Shown here one piece after another: positions 51,312-60,631 of a DNA stretch of 64,000 nucleotides. Below the pieces are notes generated by a model, which was not told the DNA's origin, did not search any database, and saw only the letters and a program-made list of their open reading frames with translations. The position numbers were made by a program, and so were the translations under genes. Source of the stretch: Burkholderia cepacia (GTDB taxonomy: Bacteria; Pseudomonadota; Gammaproteobacteria; Burkholderiales; Burkholderiaceae); contig NZ_LDWR01000025.1 of the NCBI RefSeq assembly GCF_001039005.1, positions 20,596-84,595 on the forward strand, written 5' to 3'. Position 1 is the first letter of the stretch. Every line of letters begins with the position of its first letter.

Positions 51312-52048
51312 TCGGGGGTATTCGCCAAATATCGCCGACCACCATACCCGTCGTGACAGGCAATACGGTCTGCAAGCCATGCTGGATCAGGGGGAGCGAC
51401 AACCCGGGATGCGGCCCGCCGGGGGGCCGGAATGGAGGCAGCCGCCGTGCCGGCCGGGGCATGAAAAGGCCGCTTCGGCGAGCCGCATCAGGGTTTTCCT
51501 GATGGATCGCCACGGTTCTCGACCAGATTGGCGACGCGCCCGATCGTCGGCGACGGCGGAAAGCGACGCGGGCTGACCCCACGAAGCATCATCGGAACGG
51601 CACACCGGCGAACTCGACGAAACCGCGGCCTGCTCGGCATCAAGATCGCGCCAGAGCGCGAGGAATTTCCCGCCCGGCGCGCCCGCCGAATATCCGCTGA
51701 CGCCCAATAATCAAAAAGCATTCGCATCGATTGACGAACCCTTCGAGTTAATCCGTGTTTATAAAAACATACTCAACATTTTCAACTTCTACAAACTTCT
51801 TGCGCTGTAAAATTTTGTGACATACATTCGGTACGCCATCCTAACCGATGCGCCACGGAAGCTCGAATCCCATCAATAAAAACAAAAGAAGCATAACGAT
51901 TAATTCATTAATCATCACTTACGGCATGCAATCGTGCCGATCTTGTCACGCCCATTCAATTCGTTAATCAACGGCAAACAGGAGGTTGCCGAAATACAGG
52001 AGACGTATAAAAACTCGCCTTTTTCAAATTCGAACATAAGGGGTAAAA
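51312..52048. other. long AT-rich leader upstream of S10 peptidase gene
   Basis: No gene is supportable. From about 51715 to 52048 the sequence turns strongly AT-rich (runs such as TTTATAAAAACATAC and AATAAAAACAAAAGAA) and contains the inverted repeat GATTAAT-TC-ATTAATC at 51898-51913. AAGGGG lies just before the peptidase start. This is a long regulatory leader or acquired promoter DNA. Small frames around 51387-51727 have no support. Confidence 0.5.
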
Positions 52049-53962
52049 ATGTCGCGTTTACCTGATGCGAATCATTTCGGCCGTCGACTACCGTCGATCA
52101 AGGCCGGCTATCTCGGAGCGGCCATCCTCGCCGCATGTCTCGTCTCGGCCTGCGGTGGTGATGACAGCCCGGCCGCTTCAGTGTCTGCCGCTTCGGCTCC
52201 GGCGCCGCTACCGCCTCAAACCACGTCCGCCACCACGCCATCGTCACCGTCGCTGCAGCCTTTGGCCGCCGACCAGCCCTACCTCGACAACACGGCCTAC
52301 GACACGACCGCAACCGGATCGCTACCGTCCGCGACGGAAGCGGCGGCGGTGACGCACCATCGCATTACGCTCAACGGCAAGCCGCTCACCTATACGGCGA
52401 CGGCAGGCCACCTGACCGTGCGGGATCCCAATACCAACGCGCCGACGGCGTCGATCTTCTACACCGCGTACACGCTGGATGGCGCGGACGTCACGAAGCG
52501 CCCGGTCACCTTCTTCTTCAACGGCGGGCCCGGTTCGTCATCGAACTTTCTGCACATGGGCTCCTACGGGCCGATGCGGGTATTTTCCGAACAGGGCTCG
52601 ACCGTCTCGGGTCCCAATGACGTCACGCTCGGAGAAAACCCGCAGACGCTGCTGGACAAGACCGACATCGTTTTCGTCGACCCGCCGGGAACAGGCTATT
52701 CCGAAGCGATCGCGCCGAAGAAAAACCAGGATTTCTGGGGCGTCGATGCGGATGAGCGAGTCAATGCGGGGCTGATATACCGCTACCTGAACATCAACAA
52801 TCGCGGACAGTCGCCGTTGATGATCTATGGCGAGTCCTACGGCGGGCCCCGTGTCGGGATCATGTCGTACACACTGCACGACACCTACGGAATCAAGCTG
52901 AGCGGCCTGATCATGCAGGCGCCGGCCCTCAACGAATACGAACAGCGAATCAACAAGTACAGCGACGGCTCCGTTCATGCCAGCCGCCGTTATCCGGTTC
53001 CTTCGCTGATCGGCCCGACCATCACGATGGCAGCCCAATACTGGGGAGCCATTACCGACCCGACTCTGTCCGCGCTGAGCCTGCCCGATCTCTTTCAACG
53101 ATCGGAGGATTTCTCGTTCAATACGCTCGTCAAGCTGGCGGATCCGCTGAATGCGTCGACCGGGCTGCCCGATTCGTCGTCGCGCTCGTCCTCCAGTGCG
53201 GTAACCCTGGCGCAAACCGTCGCACCGCAGCTCAACGCGCTATTCGGCAATCTCCTGTATGCCAATGCAAGCGGCAGTCCGTACTTTTTCAATGCCCAGG
53301 CGCAATCGATCCCATCCAACCCGACGGTAATCGGCGATACCTTTTATTTCGCCAACGAAGGCGTCGGACCTCAAATTCCATTGAGTTTCGACAATGCTTT
53401 CGTTCAAGGGAAAACGCTCGGCGCATACGATCTGCGCAAGGCTTTGGCGGGCGCCAACATTCGGGCATCGATCGACAATTACCTGACTTACGATCCATCG
53501 CTCGACGACTTGTCCGCCTACACGCCGATCTTTACGTCATACGTTTATAACAGCCTCAAATACCAGACCGTTTCCGGATATCAAGGGCTGAATGCGGCAA
53601 CCGGAAACAACTGGAATCACACCACCAGCTATCCGAACGGCAGTCAACTGCCCTTCCCCGACGCGACGATCTTCATTGCGGATGAAATGGCGATCAATCC
53701 GAAAATGCAGGTGATGACCGCAGCCGGGTACTACGACGGCGTGGTGCCGGCCGCGCTCGTCGACTGGGACATGCAATACGTATCGGATCCCAAGGGCGGC
53801 CAGATCCCGTCATCGCAAATGCAATCCAGCTACACGCGGGTGCTGTACCCGGGGGGCCACATGGCCTACGCGGACGACGCCAGCCGTCAACAGATGCACG
53901 ACACGCTGGTCGGCTTCTATGCGAAGGCAACCAGCACCTCGATTCCGTCGATGACCCGATAG
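52049..53962 (+). CDS. S10 family serine carboxypeptidase, lipoprotein
   Basis: A 637-residue exported peptidase. The lipobox is LVSAC (C35) and a low-complexity Ser/Ala/Pro linker runs to about residue 75. S10 landmarks are VTFFFNGGPGSSSNFLHMGS (oxyanion region), FVDPPGTGYSEA, catalytic S263 in IYGESYGGPRVG, and His near 604 in YPGGHMAYAD. The enzyme would trim C-terminal residues at the cell surface, usually best at acidic pH. AAGGGG precedes the ATG. The AT-rich leader and stand-alone position hint at separate regulation or acquisition. Confidence 0.9.
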   Translation: MSRLPDANHFGRRLPSIKAGYLGAAILAACLVSACGGDDSPAASVSAASAPAPLPPQTTSATTPSSPSLQPLAADQPYLDNTAYDTTATGSLPSATEAAAVTHHRITLNGKPLTYTATAGHLTVRDPNTNAPTASIFYTAYTLDGADVTKRPVTFFFNGGPGSSSNFLHMGSYGPMRVFSEQGSTVSGPNDVTLGENPQTLLDKTDIVFVDPPGTGYSEAIAPKKNQDFWGVDADERVNAGLIYRYLNINNRGQSPLMIYGESYGGPRVGIMSYTLHDTYGIKLSGLIMQAPALNEYEQRINKYSDGSVHASRRYPVPSLIGPTITMAAQYWGAITDPTLSALSLPDLFQRSEDFSFNTLVKLADPLNASTGLPDSSSRSSSSAVTLAQTVAPQLNALFGNLLYANASGSPYFFNAQAQSIPSNPTVIGDTFYFANEGVGPQIPLSFDNAFVQGKTLGAYDLRKALAGANIRASIDNYLTYDPSLDDLSAYTPIFTSYVYNSLKYQTVSGYQGLNAATGNNWNHTTSYPNGSQLPFPDATIFIADEMAINPKMQVMTAAGYYDGVVPAALVDWDMQYVSDPKGGQIPSSQMQSSYTRVLYPGGHMAYADDASRQQMHDTLVGFYAKATSTSIPSMTR

Positions 53963-54050
53963 CTACCCGAGCGCGCTGCCCGGAACGCGAAAGCAAAGTC
54001 GATCGCATCCCGTCGCGATCGCCTGGCCACGCGTTCCGGCAGATCACGCG

Positions 54051-55523
54051 TCACGTTGCGCCGCCGGCGGCCGGGTAACCGGCCAGCCGGCCCTCCACCC
54101 CATAGCCGTCGTCCGGCGCCGGCAGCCGCCCGAGCACCCGTTCGACGTGCAGCGCGACCGCGATGAGTTCGCGATCGGTGCCGGCCGCGCCATCCAGTGC
54201 AAGGCCGACCGGCAGACCGGCCGCCGTCAGGCCGGCCGGCACGGTCATGCCCGGTACACCGGCATTGCTGCCCGGCTCGGTATTCCTGGTGTAGGTGCGG
54301 AACACCGGAACGGTCTCGCCGTTGAGGATCATCGTGTCGCCCGACGGGATCGGGCAGGCGGTCGCGATCGTGGTCGGAAAGGCCAGCGCATCGGCACCGC
54401 TGTCGGCCAGGCACTGCCGATACGCGGCGCGCGACCGCGTACGCCGGTCGAGCGCGGTGCGGTAAGCCATTTCGCTGATGCCGGCCGGGCCGGTGATATG
54501 CCGGGCAATCCTCGCGACGTCCGGGCTCCCCACGTTCGCGACGATGTCGTCGACCGACAGGTCGTAGCCGTTCTCGACCAGATACGCCTGCATCGACGCA
54601 CGGAATTCGTACATCGCGATCACGGCCGGCTCGTCGTCGAAGAACCCCGGGTACGCATTCAGGTCGATGTCGACGCACTCGAATCCCGCCTGCTCCAGCT
54701 TCGCCACCGCGGCATGCGCCACCGCGTCGACATCCGGCGCGATGCCGCGCCAGAACGTCGTGCGCGGAATCGCAAGACGCACGGGACGCGCCATGCTGCG
54801 CATCGGGGTCGACATCGACGCGGCGTCGCCGGCCAGGATCGCGTCGAGCAACGCGATGTCCTCCACCGACCGGGCAATCGGGCCGACGGTGTCGCGCGTG
54901 CGGGAAATCGGCGCGACGCCGCCCGGCGGGTAACGCCCCACCGTGGGCCGAAAGCCGACCACGCCGCACAGCGCCGCCGGAATCCGGACCGAGCCGCCGG
55001 TGTCCGTGCCGAGCGCGGCGGGGACCACGCCCGCGCCGACCAGCGCGCCCGAGCCGCTGCTGCTGCCGCCCGGGATCCGGTCGAAATCGTACGGGTTGCG
55101 CACCGCGCCCGTCACGCGGTTGTTGCCGGACACGCCGAACGCGAGCTCGTGCAGGTTCGTCTTGCCCGCGATCAGCGCGCCGTGGGCCAGCAGCCGCGCG
55201 ACGACCGGCGCATGCTGCGGCGGCAGGCGGTTGTGCAGCGCCAGCGTGCCGTTGCCGGTCGGCAGGCACGCGGTGTCGATGTTGTCCTTGATCGCGATCG
55301 GCAGACCGAGCAGCACGCGCGGGGTGGCCGACGTCGCAAGGTCGCGGTCGCAGCGGGCGGCTTCGGCCAGCAGCCGCGCGTCGTCGACGCACGTGAAACC
55401 GTTCAGGTAACGCCAGCGCGCGTGCCGCTCGATGAAGGCATACGCGTATTCGACACAGGAAAACTCCCGGCGCAGGATCGCGTGCCGGGCTTCGGTGAGC
55501 GTCAGGGAACCCAGGGGGGTCAT
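54051..55523 (-). CDS. amidase signature family hydrolase
   Basis: A 490-residue amidase. The Ser-cisSer-Lys triad is K79 (GLPIAIKDN), Ser at 154-155 in PGGSSSGSG, and S178 in GTDTGGSVRIPAALCG. The region TPRVLLGLPIAIKDNIDT and the C-terminal NAGVPGMTVPAGLTAAGLPV are typical of mandelamide hydrolase and indoleacetamide hydrolase subgroups. The substrate is unassigned. ATG 55523 has GAGG at ten bases; another ATG at 55532 is too close to it. A LuxR-type regulator lies just upstream on the same strand. Confidence 0.88.
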   Translation of the reverse strand: MTPLGSLTLTEARHAILRREFSCVEYAYAFIERHARWRYLNGFTCVDDARLLAEAARCDRDLATSATPRVLLGLPIAIKDNIDTACLPTGNGTLALHNRLPPQHAPVVARLLAHGALIAGKTNLHELAFGVSGNNRVTGAVRNPYDFDRIPGGSSSGSGALVGAGVVPAALGTDTGGSVRIPAALCGVVGFRPTVGRYPPGGVAPISRTRDTVGPIARSVEDIALLDAILAGDAASMSTPMRSMARPVRLAIPRTTFWRGIAPDVDAVAHAAVAKLEQAGFECVDIDLNAYPGFFDDEPAVIAMYEFRASMQAYLVENGYDLSVDDIVANVGSPDVARIARHITGPAGISEMAYRTALDRRTRSRAAYRQCLADSGADALAFPTTIATACPIPSGDTMILNGETVPVFRTYTRNTEPGSNAGVPGMTVPAGLTAAGLPVGLALDGAAGTDRELIAVALHVERVLGRLPAPDDGYGVEGRLAGYPAAGGAT

Positions 55524-55626
55524 GGTCGGCATGCCTCGTAACAGGGGATCGTCACAAGGTAGGACGCGCGGATTTTGACGCCCATCATCACAATGGATGA
55601 CCCCGGGTCGCCCGCGGCGCGACCGG

Positions 55627-56340
55627 TCACGCCATCGCGACCGCCAGGCTCGCCCGGTTGGCGACACCCTTCTTCGCCATCACGCGCCGCAGATGCGTGC
55701 GGACCGTCGACAGCCCGATCCCGAGCGTGCGCGCGACGTCCTTGTCGGTGTAGCCGGCGGCGACGAGCCGCGCGACGTCGCTCTCGCGTTCGGTCAGCCC
55801 GGCGCACGCATGACGCCGCCTCAGCAGCGCGCGCCGGAAAAACGGCTCGATGCCGTTCAGCAGCAGCTTGTCGCGTTCCGTGAAGTCGGGCCGCCCTTGC
55901 GCGCGCCAGATGCGCAGGTCGCCGACGTGCGTGTCGCCGTCGAACGCATAGACGTTGATCCCGTGGTGCATGCCGTCGCGGCTCAGGAAATCGTTGTAGA
56001 ACGCGGTGCGCTCCAGATCGCGGCGGCTCATCACCTCGTCGACGCAGGTCGCCACGCGGCGCGCACGCAGTTGCGGCGTGACCGGGTCGATATGCTGGAA
56101 CCACGCTTCATACCGTGCGATCTGCGACGGATCGAGGTTGTACGAGAAGCCGTTGCGCCAGAGCCCGGTTTGTCCGTCGCAATCGAACGATGCGGCGAAA
56201 TCCGCGCGGATCAACTGCGTGATCGCGGGCAGCACGACGGTCCTCACATCGACGAGCGGCCCCAGCGCTTCCAGGCGGGCAACGATGTCGCCGAACAGCC
56301 GGAGTTCCTCCGGCGTGATATCGGATACGGACAGGTTCAT
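55627..56340 (-). CDS. LuxR-family transcriptional regulator
   Basis: A 237-residue regulator. The C-terminal LuxR HTH (about 175-237) reads CAGLTERESDVARLVAAGYT, DKDVARTLGIGLSTVRTHLR. The N-terminal half (FAASFDCDGQTGLWRNGFSY; AFYNDFLSRDGMHHGINVYA) is GAF/autoinducer-like but lacks a clear acyl-homoserine-lactone pocket signature. No luxI-type gene is nearby, so an orphan regulator is likely. It lies 103 bp upstream of the amidase gene, which it may control. Confidence 0.85.
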   Translation of the reverse strand: MNLSVSDITPEELRLFGDIVARLEALGPLVDVRTVVLPAITQLIRADFAASFDCDGQTGLWRNGFSYNLDPSQIARYEAWFQHIDPVTPQLRARRVATCVDEVMSRRDLERTAFYNDFLSRDGMHHGINVYAFDGDTHVGDLRIWRAQGRPDFTERDKLLLNGIEPFFRRALLRRRHACAGLTERESDVARLVAAGYTDKDVARTLGIGLSTVRTHLRRVMAKKGVANRASLAVAMA

Positions 56341-56522
56341 GATGGATTCTCCGCAAGCCGGTGGCGAACGCGTGCACCGAAAGCGTCGACGGGCGCTTCC
56401 GCGACGAAGGCCTGAACGCGCACGGGTTCGACTGAAGGCGCCATGTTATGCGGCCGATCGAGGAATGGCGTATCGAATACCACACCGGGCCGCGGCATCG
56501 TTGCGCAGGCGCGAAGACCCGG

Positions 56523-56960
56523 TCAGCGGCTGGCCGCCGAGACCGACGCCTGCCATTGCGCGGCCACGCCCGCGAAATCCTTCACCTTGAACACGGAGCC
56601 GTCCTGGACGTGGACCCAGCCCAGCGTCCGCTCGGCCAGCGGCTTGTCGTGGTCGTCCGTCGCGATCTTGACGATCGCGTGCGCGCGGATATGCACGAGG
56701 CCGTCCGGATAGTCGGACGACGGGTTCGACAGCGTTACCGTCACGAACGGGCCGAGATCCTGCAGCAGCTGCGCGGCCGGCGGGTTGTCGGCCATCAGCA
56801 ATGCACCGCCCTTCACGCGGTCGTCGACACGAATGCCCATGCCGTCCGGGCGCCGCTGCGCGGCGGTCGGCCGCGACATCCACAGCACGTGGTCCGGGTT
56901 CAGAAAGACCGCATCGGGGTCTCCCATCGCGTCGCGGGTTTCAATCCGGGGTATCGGCAT
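56523..56960 (-). CDS. hypothetical cytoplasmic protein
   Basis: A 145-residue protein starting MPIPRIETRDAMGDPDAVFL. VLWMSRPTAAQRRPDGMGIR, ALLMADNPPAAQLLQDLGPF and VTVTLSNPSSDYPDGLVHIR suggest an all-beta fold. There is no signal peptide. TGGAG precedes ATG 56960; a 56981 start is possible but lacks a site. I do not recognise a family. Upstream and downstream neighbours are on the same strand, but with gaps over 130 bp. Confidence 0.6.
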   Translation of the reverse strand: MPIPRIETRDAMGDPDAVFLNPDHVLWMSRPTAAQRRPDGMGIRVDDRVKGGALLMADNPPAAQLLQDLGPFVTVTLSNPSSDYPDGLVHIRAHAIVKIATDDHDKPLAERTLGWVHVQDGSVFKVKDFAGVAAQWQASVSAASR

Positions 56961-57098
56961 GCAGGGGCTCCAGTCGGACATCGGGCACCGCTCGCGGGTG
57001 CGACGGTGCCATGATGATGCCGCAATATAGCGGCTTCTCGCGTATCGCCCGACGCATGGCGCGACCACCCGTGGCCGGATAGCCGCGTCACGCGCACG

Positions 57099-59297
57099 TT
57101 ACTGCTTCGCCGGCGCGCTGATGCCGTCGATATCGGGCGCCCAGCCCGTCGGGTTGGAGAACTTCAGCGTGTTGGCGCTTCCCTGCTTGAACGTGCCCGT
57201 CACCGTCAGCGTCGACACGCTCCCCCACCCGCCCGTCGACGGGAACGACACGGAGACGGGCGCCGCACCGTCGAAACCGAGCTGCGCGCTGCGCGGCGTC
57301 GAATCGCCGTTTACGTAAGCGATCACGATGCTGTATGTGCCGTCCGACGCAACCGAAATGCCGTTGATCGTCAGCGTCCCGTTGCTGGTGCCGTCACCGT
57401 TCCCGATATAACCGACGTCCTGTCCGCCCGAGCACGCGCCGCAAGACGACACGCGCGCCGCACCGCCGAGCGTATTGCCGGCCGCCTCGGCCTCATACGC
57501 CATCGGCGGCGGCGGCGGGACTTTCACCGGCCCGGCCACCACCGCGACCGACGTGACCTCCGGTGCCGGCGTCGTGCTGTCGAGGCTCGACAAGGTCAGC
57601 GTGTTCTGCCCGGACACCAGGTTCGCGAACACCGTCACCGTGCCGACGGCATTGCCCGTGGGCGGAAACGCGAGCGTCGTGCCGTTTCCGCCGTTCGCGC
57701 CGAGCCGAGCCTTGACGGTTTCCGTTCCGGCGTTCTGGTACGCGATCTGGATGTAGCCGCCCGCCGTTTGCGAGGTCACGTTGTTGAACGTCACAGTGCC
57801 GAGCCCGGTGACCTTCTTGCCGCTCGCGCAGGCGGCGCAGTCCGTATACGTCGCGCCACCCGACAACGTACTCGGCAGGAACGTCGTCGACGGAAGGTCC
57901 GTGCCGCCCAGCACCAGCATCACCGTGCCGCCGGCGGGTACGCCCGCGACCGTATAGGAACCGTTGGCCGTGCCGAGATCCTTGTGTGCCCAGATATCGC
58001 GGACGGTGGCCGAGGTCCCCGCGGCGAAACCCAGTTGCTGCCACGTGACGGTCATGTCGCTTGCCGCCGACCCGTTGTTGAACAGCAGGACGGCGCGTTT
58101 TCCTGCGCCGGCCAGCAGCTTCGCCCAGACCTGCTGCCCATTGGCATCCGCGACCTTCAATCCCTGCAGGCCCAGCATGTCCTGGTCGATCGCGATCAGC
58201 TCGGGATTGGTGAGCAGGCTCACTGTAGCGCTCGCGAGTGTCTGCGACAGGTCGTTCCCGAGTATCATCGGCGCGCCGGCGATGGCCCACAGATTCACAT
58301 GCGCGAGGTCGTTCGCCGCCGTCATGCCCATGCCGGCCACCATCATGTCCGGATCGTTGTAATAACCGGTGTGCTGGCCTTCGGGATGATAGTTGCCGTT
58401 GAAATTGCCCAGCACGGAACCGAACTTCGGAACCCCGCTCCCCGGCCCGTAGATATCGCCTGTCGTCCGCCACGACGTCGCGATGCCCGCGCCCCAATCC
58501 CAGGGCCCCAGGTTGTCATCCGGATATCCGCTGCCGCCGAGCGTGCCCCAGTCGCACATGTTCAGCACGAGAAGCTTTCCGGTGGCGGCATAGGCTTTCT
58601 GGATCGCCTGCGATATCGCCGTATAGGCTTGCTGGGGATCGTATCCGGCCACCCTGCCGCCGCACCAGTCGACCTTGACGAAGTCGTAGCCCCATTGCGC
58701 GAACTGCAGGAAATCGTGATCGTAGTGCGCGTAATCGCTGCCGACGAAATGCGTGCCGTTCGTGTTTCCGCAGCCCTGCGGACCCGAGTCGATATAGATG
58801 CCGGCCTTCAACCCCTTGCCGTGAATGTAGTCGGCCATCGCCTTCATCCCGCCCGGCCACTGGTTGGTGGGGTTGCCGTTCATGTCGACGTTGATGATGA
58901 AGTTGCCGTTGGCATCGCGTTTCCTGGACGTCCACCAGCCTTCGTCGATATTCACATACTGGTACTTGTTGCCCGTCGCGAGGTTCGCGTTCAGTGCGGC
59001 CAGCCCGTCGGCCTGCGCCTTGATCGTCGTGAAGCTGACGTTCTCCTCGAGGCTGTTCCACGACGACCAGCCCATCGGAGGCGGATTCACCGCGATCTGC
59101 TGCATGGCCGTCGGCGCCGTGGCCGTGGTCCCGCTGCCACCGGCCGTCGATGTCGTGCCGGTGGTGGAGGTCGTACTGGTTGCCGAGGTGCTCGTTCCCG
59201 GCGATGAATCGACATCGTCGCCGCCGCATGCGGACAAACCAATCGCCGCCGCAACGAAGCACATCATCAATATTCCTAAATGATTTCTGCTCTTCAT
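57099..59297 (-). CDS. GH27 alpha-galactosidase lipoprotein with C-terminal carbohydrate-binding-like domains
   Basis: A 732-residue exported glycosidase. The lipobox is GLSAC (C24) and a Thr/Ser/Gly linker runs to about residue 65. The GH27 barrel (about 70-390) begins PPPMGWSSWNSLEENVSF and has IDEGWW, nucleophile D210 in DFVKVDWCGG and acid/base D281 in SWRTTGDI. A beta domain (about 400-490) follows. Then come two similar beta-sandwich modules with paired Cys (TYTDCAACASGKKVTGLG at about 505; RVSSCGACSGGQDVGYIG at about 650) that look like CBM35/CBM6-type domains. It would release terminal alpha-galactose, or possibly alpha-GalNAc, from polymers. GGGAGA precedes ATG 59297. Confidence 0.88.
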   Translation of the reverse strand: MKSRNHLGILMMCFVAAAIGLSACGGDDVDSSPGTSTSATSTTSTTGTTSTAGGSGTTATAPTAMQQIAVNPPPMGWSSWNSLEENVSFTTIKAQADGLAALNANLATGNKYQYVNIDEGWWTSRKRDANGNFIINVDMNGNPTNQWPGGMKAMADYIHGKGLKAGIYIDSGPQGCGNTNGTHFVGSDYAHYDHDFLQFAQWGYDFVKVDWCGGRVAGYDPQQAYTAISQAIQKAYAATGKLLVLNMCDWGTLGGSGYPDDNLGPWDWGAGIATSWRTTGDIYGPGSGVPKFGSVLGNFNGNYHPEGQHTGYYNDPDMMVAGMGMTAANDLAHVNLWAIAGAPMILGNDLSQTLASATVSLLTNPELIAIDQDMLGLQGLKVADANGQQVWAKLLAGAGKRAVLLFNNGSAASDMTVTWQQLGFAAGTSATVRDIWAHKDLGTANGSYTVAGVPAGGTVMLVLGGTDLPSTTFLPSTLSGGATYTDCAACASGKKVTGLGTVTFNNVTSQTAGGYIQIAYQNAGTETVKARLGANGGNGTTLAFPPTGNAVGTVTVFANLVSGQNTLTLSSLDSTTPAPEVTSVAVVAGPVKVPPPPPMAYEAEAAGNTLGGAARVSSCGACSGGQDVGYIGNGDGTSNGTLTINGISVASDGTYSIVIAYVNGDSTPRSAQLGFDGAAPVSVSFPSTGGWGSVSTLTVTGTFKQGSANTLKFSNPTGWAPDIDGISAPAKQ

Positions 59298-59571
59298 CTT
59301 TGTCTCCCGATCGTTGTGAATGACGCACGTCGGCCCGCTTCGCACGCGTACGCAGATTAATGACGTTCCTTTCTCCGTTTCAATCTTTGCAGCATGCGGT
59401 CAAATACTGGGAGATGAAGGGTTTTCGGATCGGGAATGTTTTATCGTTAATAATTTAAATAATTGACGGGAAAAACCCAATCTTTGGTGATGCTGCCGAC
59501 GAAATGGAAATAATTCGGGCGGCTATTGCGGGTTTATGGCGAAACCGGAAGTTCACCCTGCTTCGTAGCGA

Positions 59572-60474
59572 CTATCCCCGCCACGTTGCCTGCGCCAGCT
59601 TCGCCACCAGTTCGTCGTACACCACCCGGATGCGACGGGGCATCGGGCCACGCCGCGGCCGATAGACGTGCAGTTTCCACGGTTCGGGTTCGAGGTTGGA
59701 CAGCAAGCGCACCAGACGCCCCTTGTTGACGTACGGCCGGACGAGATATTCTGAGCACTGAGCGAATCCCAACCCCGCGCACACGGCGTCGACCTCCGCC
59801 TCGGTGTCGTCCGTCAGATAGGCCGGCGACGCGGGTTTGAATTGTTGCTCTCCGCGAAAAATCCACGGCCATGCCCGGCCGCTCGCGCGGTCGATCAGGC
59901 ACGTCACCGGCATCGCTTCAAGTGCCTTCAGGTTTTTCGGCTCACCCAGCCGTTTGATCAGCGACGGCGCGCCCACGACCCACATCGGCAACGGCCCGAC
60001 CATGCGCGCGACAAAGCGGTTATCGCCGATCGCCCCGACCCGCACGCCGATGTCGATCTGTTCGTCGACCACCGGCGAAGGCACATCCGACAGTCTCAGA
60101 TCCGGCACGAGACCCGGGTACCGCTGCATCAGATCGGTCAGGATCGGCTGGACGTAATGACGCCCCATGCCTGACGGGGCCGTCACCCTGACGATGCCGA
60201 CCGGTTCATCGACCTGACCGTTCGCGGCCCCGAACAACCCGTCGACGGCGGAAAGCGCCGCCTGCGCCTCAAGCGCGAACGACTGCCCGAAGGCGGTAAT
60301 CCGGATACTGCGGGTCGTCCGATGGAACAGGGTTTCGCCCAGCATCTCTTCCAACTCGCGCACCGCGCGCGTGACGACCTGGGGCGACACGCCGAGACGC
60401 GCCGCCGCCTCGCGGAATGTGGGCGCCGCGGCGGCCGCGGCAAAGATCTTCAGGATGTCGAGTCGGTTGAGCAT
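59572..60474 (-). CDS. LysR-family transcriptional regulator
   Basis: A 300-residue LTTR of the CrgA/AaeR-like group. The HTH reads RLDILKIFAAAAAAPTFREA, RLGVSPQVVTRAVRELEEML and the RTTRSIRIT hinge; the effector domain has VRVTAPSGMGRHYVQPILTD. It is divergent from an SDR gene with a 17-bp palindrome between them at 60511-60527, the usual arrangement in which the regulator controls the neighbouring oxidoreductase. Confidence 0.88.
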   Translation of the reverse strand: MLNRLDILKIFAAAAAAPTFREAAARLGVSPQVVTRAVRELEEMLGETLFHRTTRSIRITAFGQSFALEAQAALSAVDGLFGAANGQVDEPVGIVRVTAPSGMGRHYVQPILTDLMQRYPGLVPDLRLSDVPSPVVDEQIDIGVRVGAIGDNRFVARMVGPLPMWVVGAPSLIKRLGEPKNLKALEAMPVTCLIDRASGRAWPWIFRGEQQFKPASPAYLTDDTEAEVDAVCAGLGFAQCSEYLVRPYVNKGRLVRLLSNLEPEPWKLHVYRPRRGPMPRRIRVVYDELVAKLAQATWRG

Positions 60475-60510
60475 GAGTCTCCCCGTTGACGCTTGTGACG
60501 AAGCGATTTT

Positions 60511-60527
60511 ATTCCTGAATCAGGAAT
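60511..60527. promoter_or_regulatory. palindromic LysR-type operator candidate
   Basis: ATTCCTGA-A-TCAGGAAT is a perfect 17-bp inverted repeat 37 bp from the LysR start and 105 bp before the SDR start. Overlapping GAATTCTGAAT partly repeats one arm. Confidence 0.6.
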
Positions 60528-60631
60528 TCTGAATGCGTCATTGTTCCATTTTTTTATGGCCGACGAACAACCACACTGTGCTTCAGACGTCGTTTCGACG
60601 TGAATGATCAACCCCTCTGGAGCATCTCATC

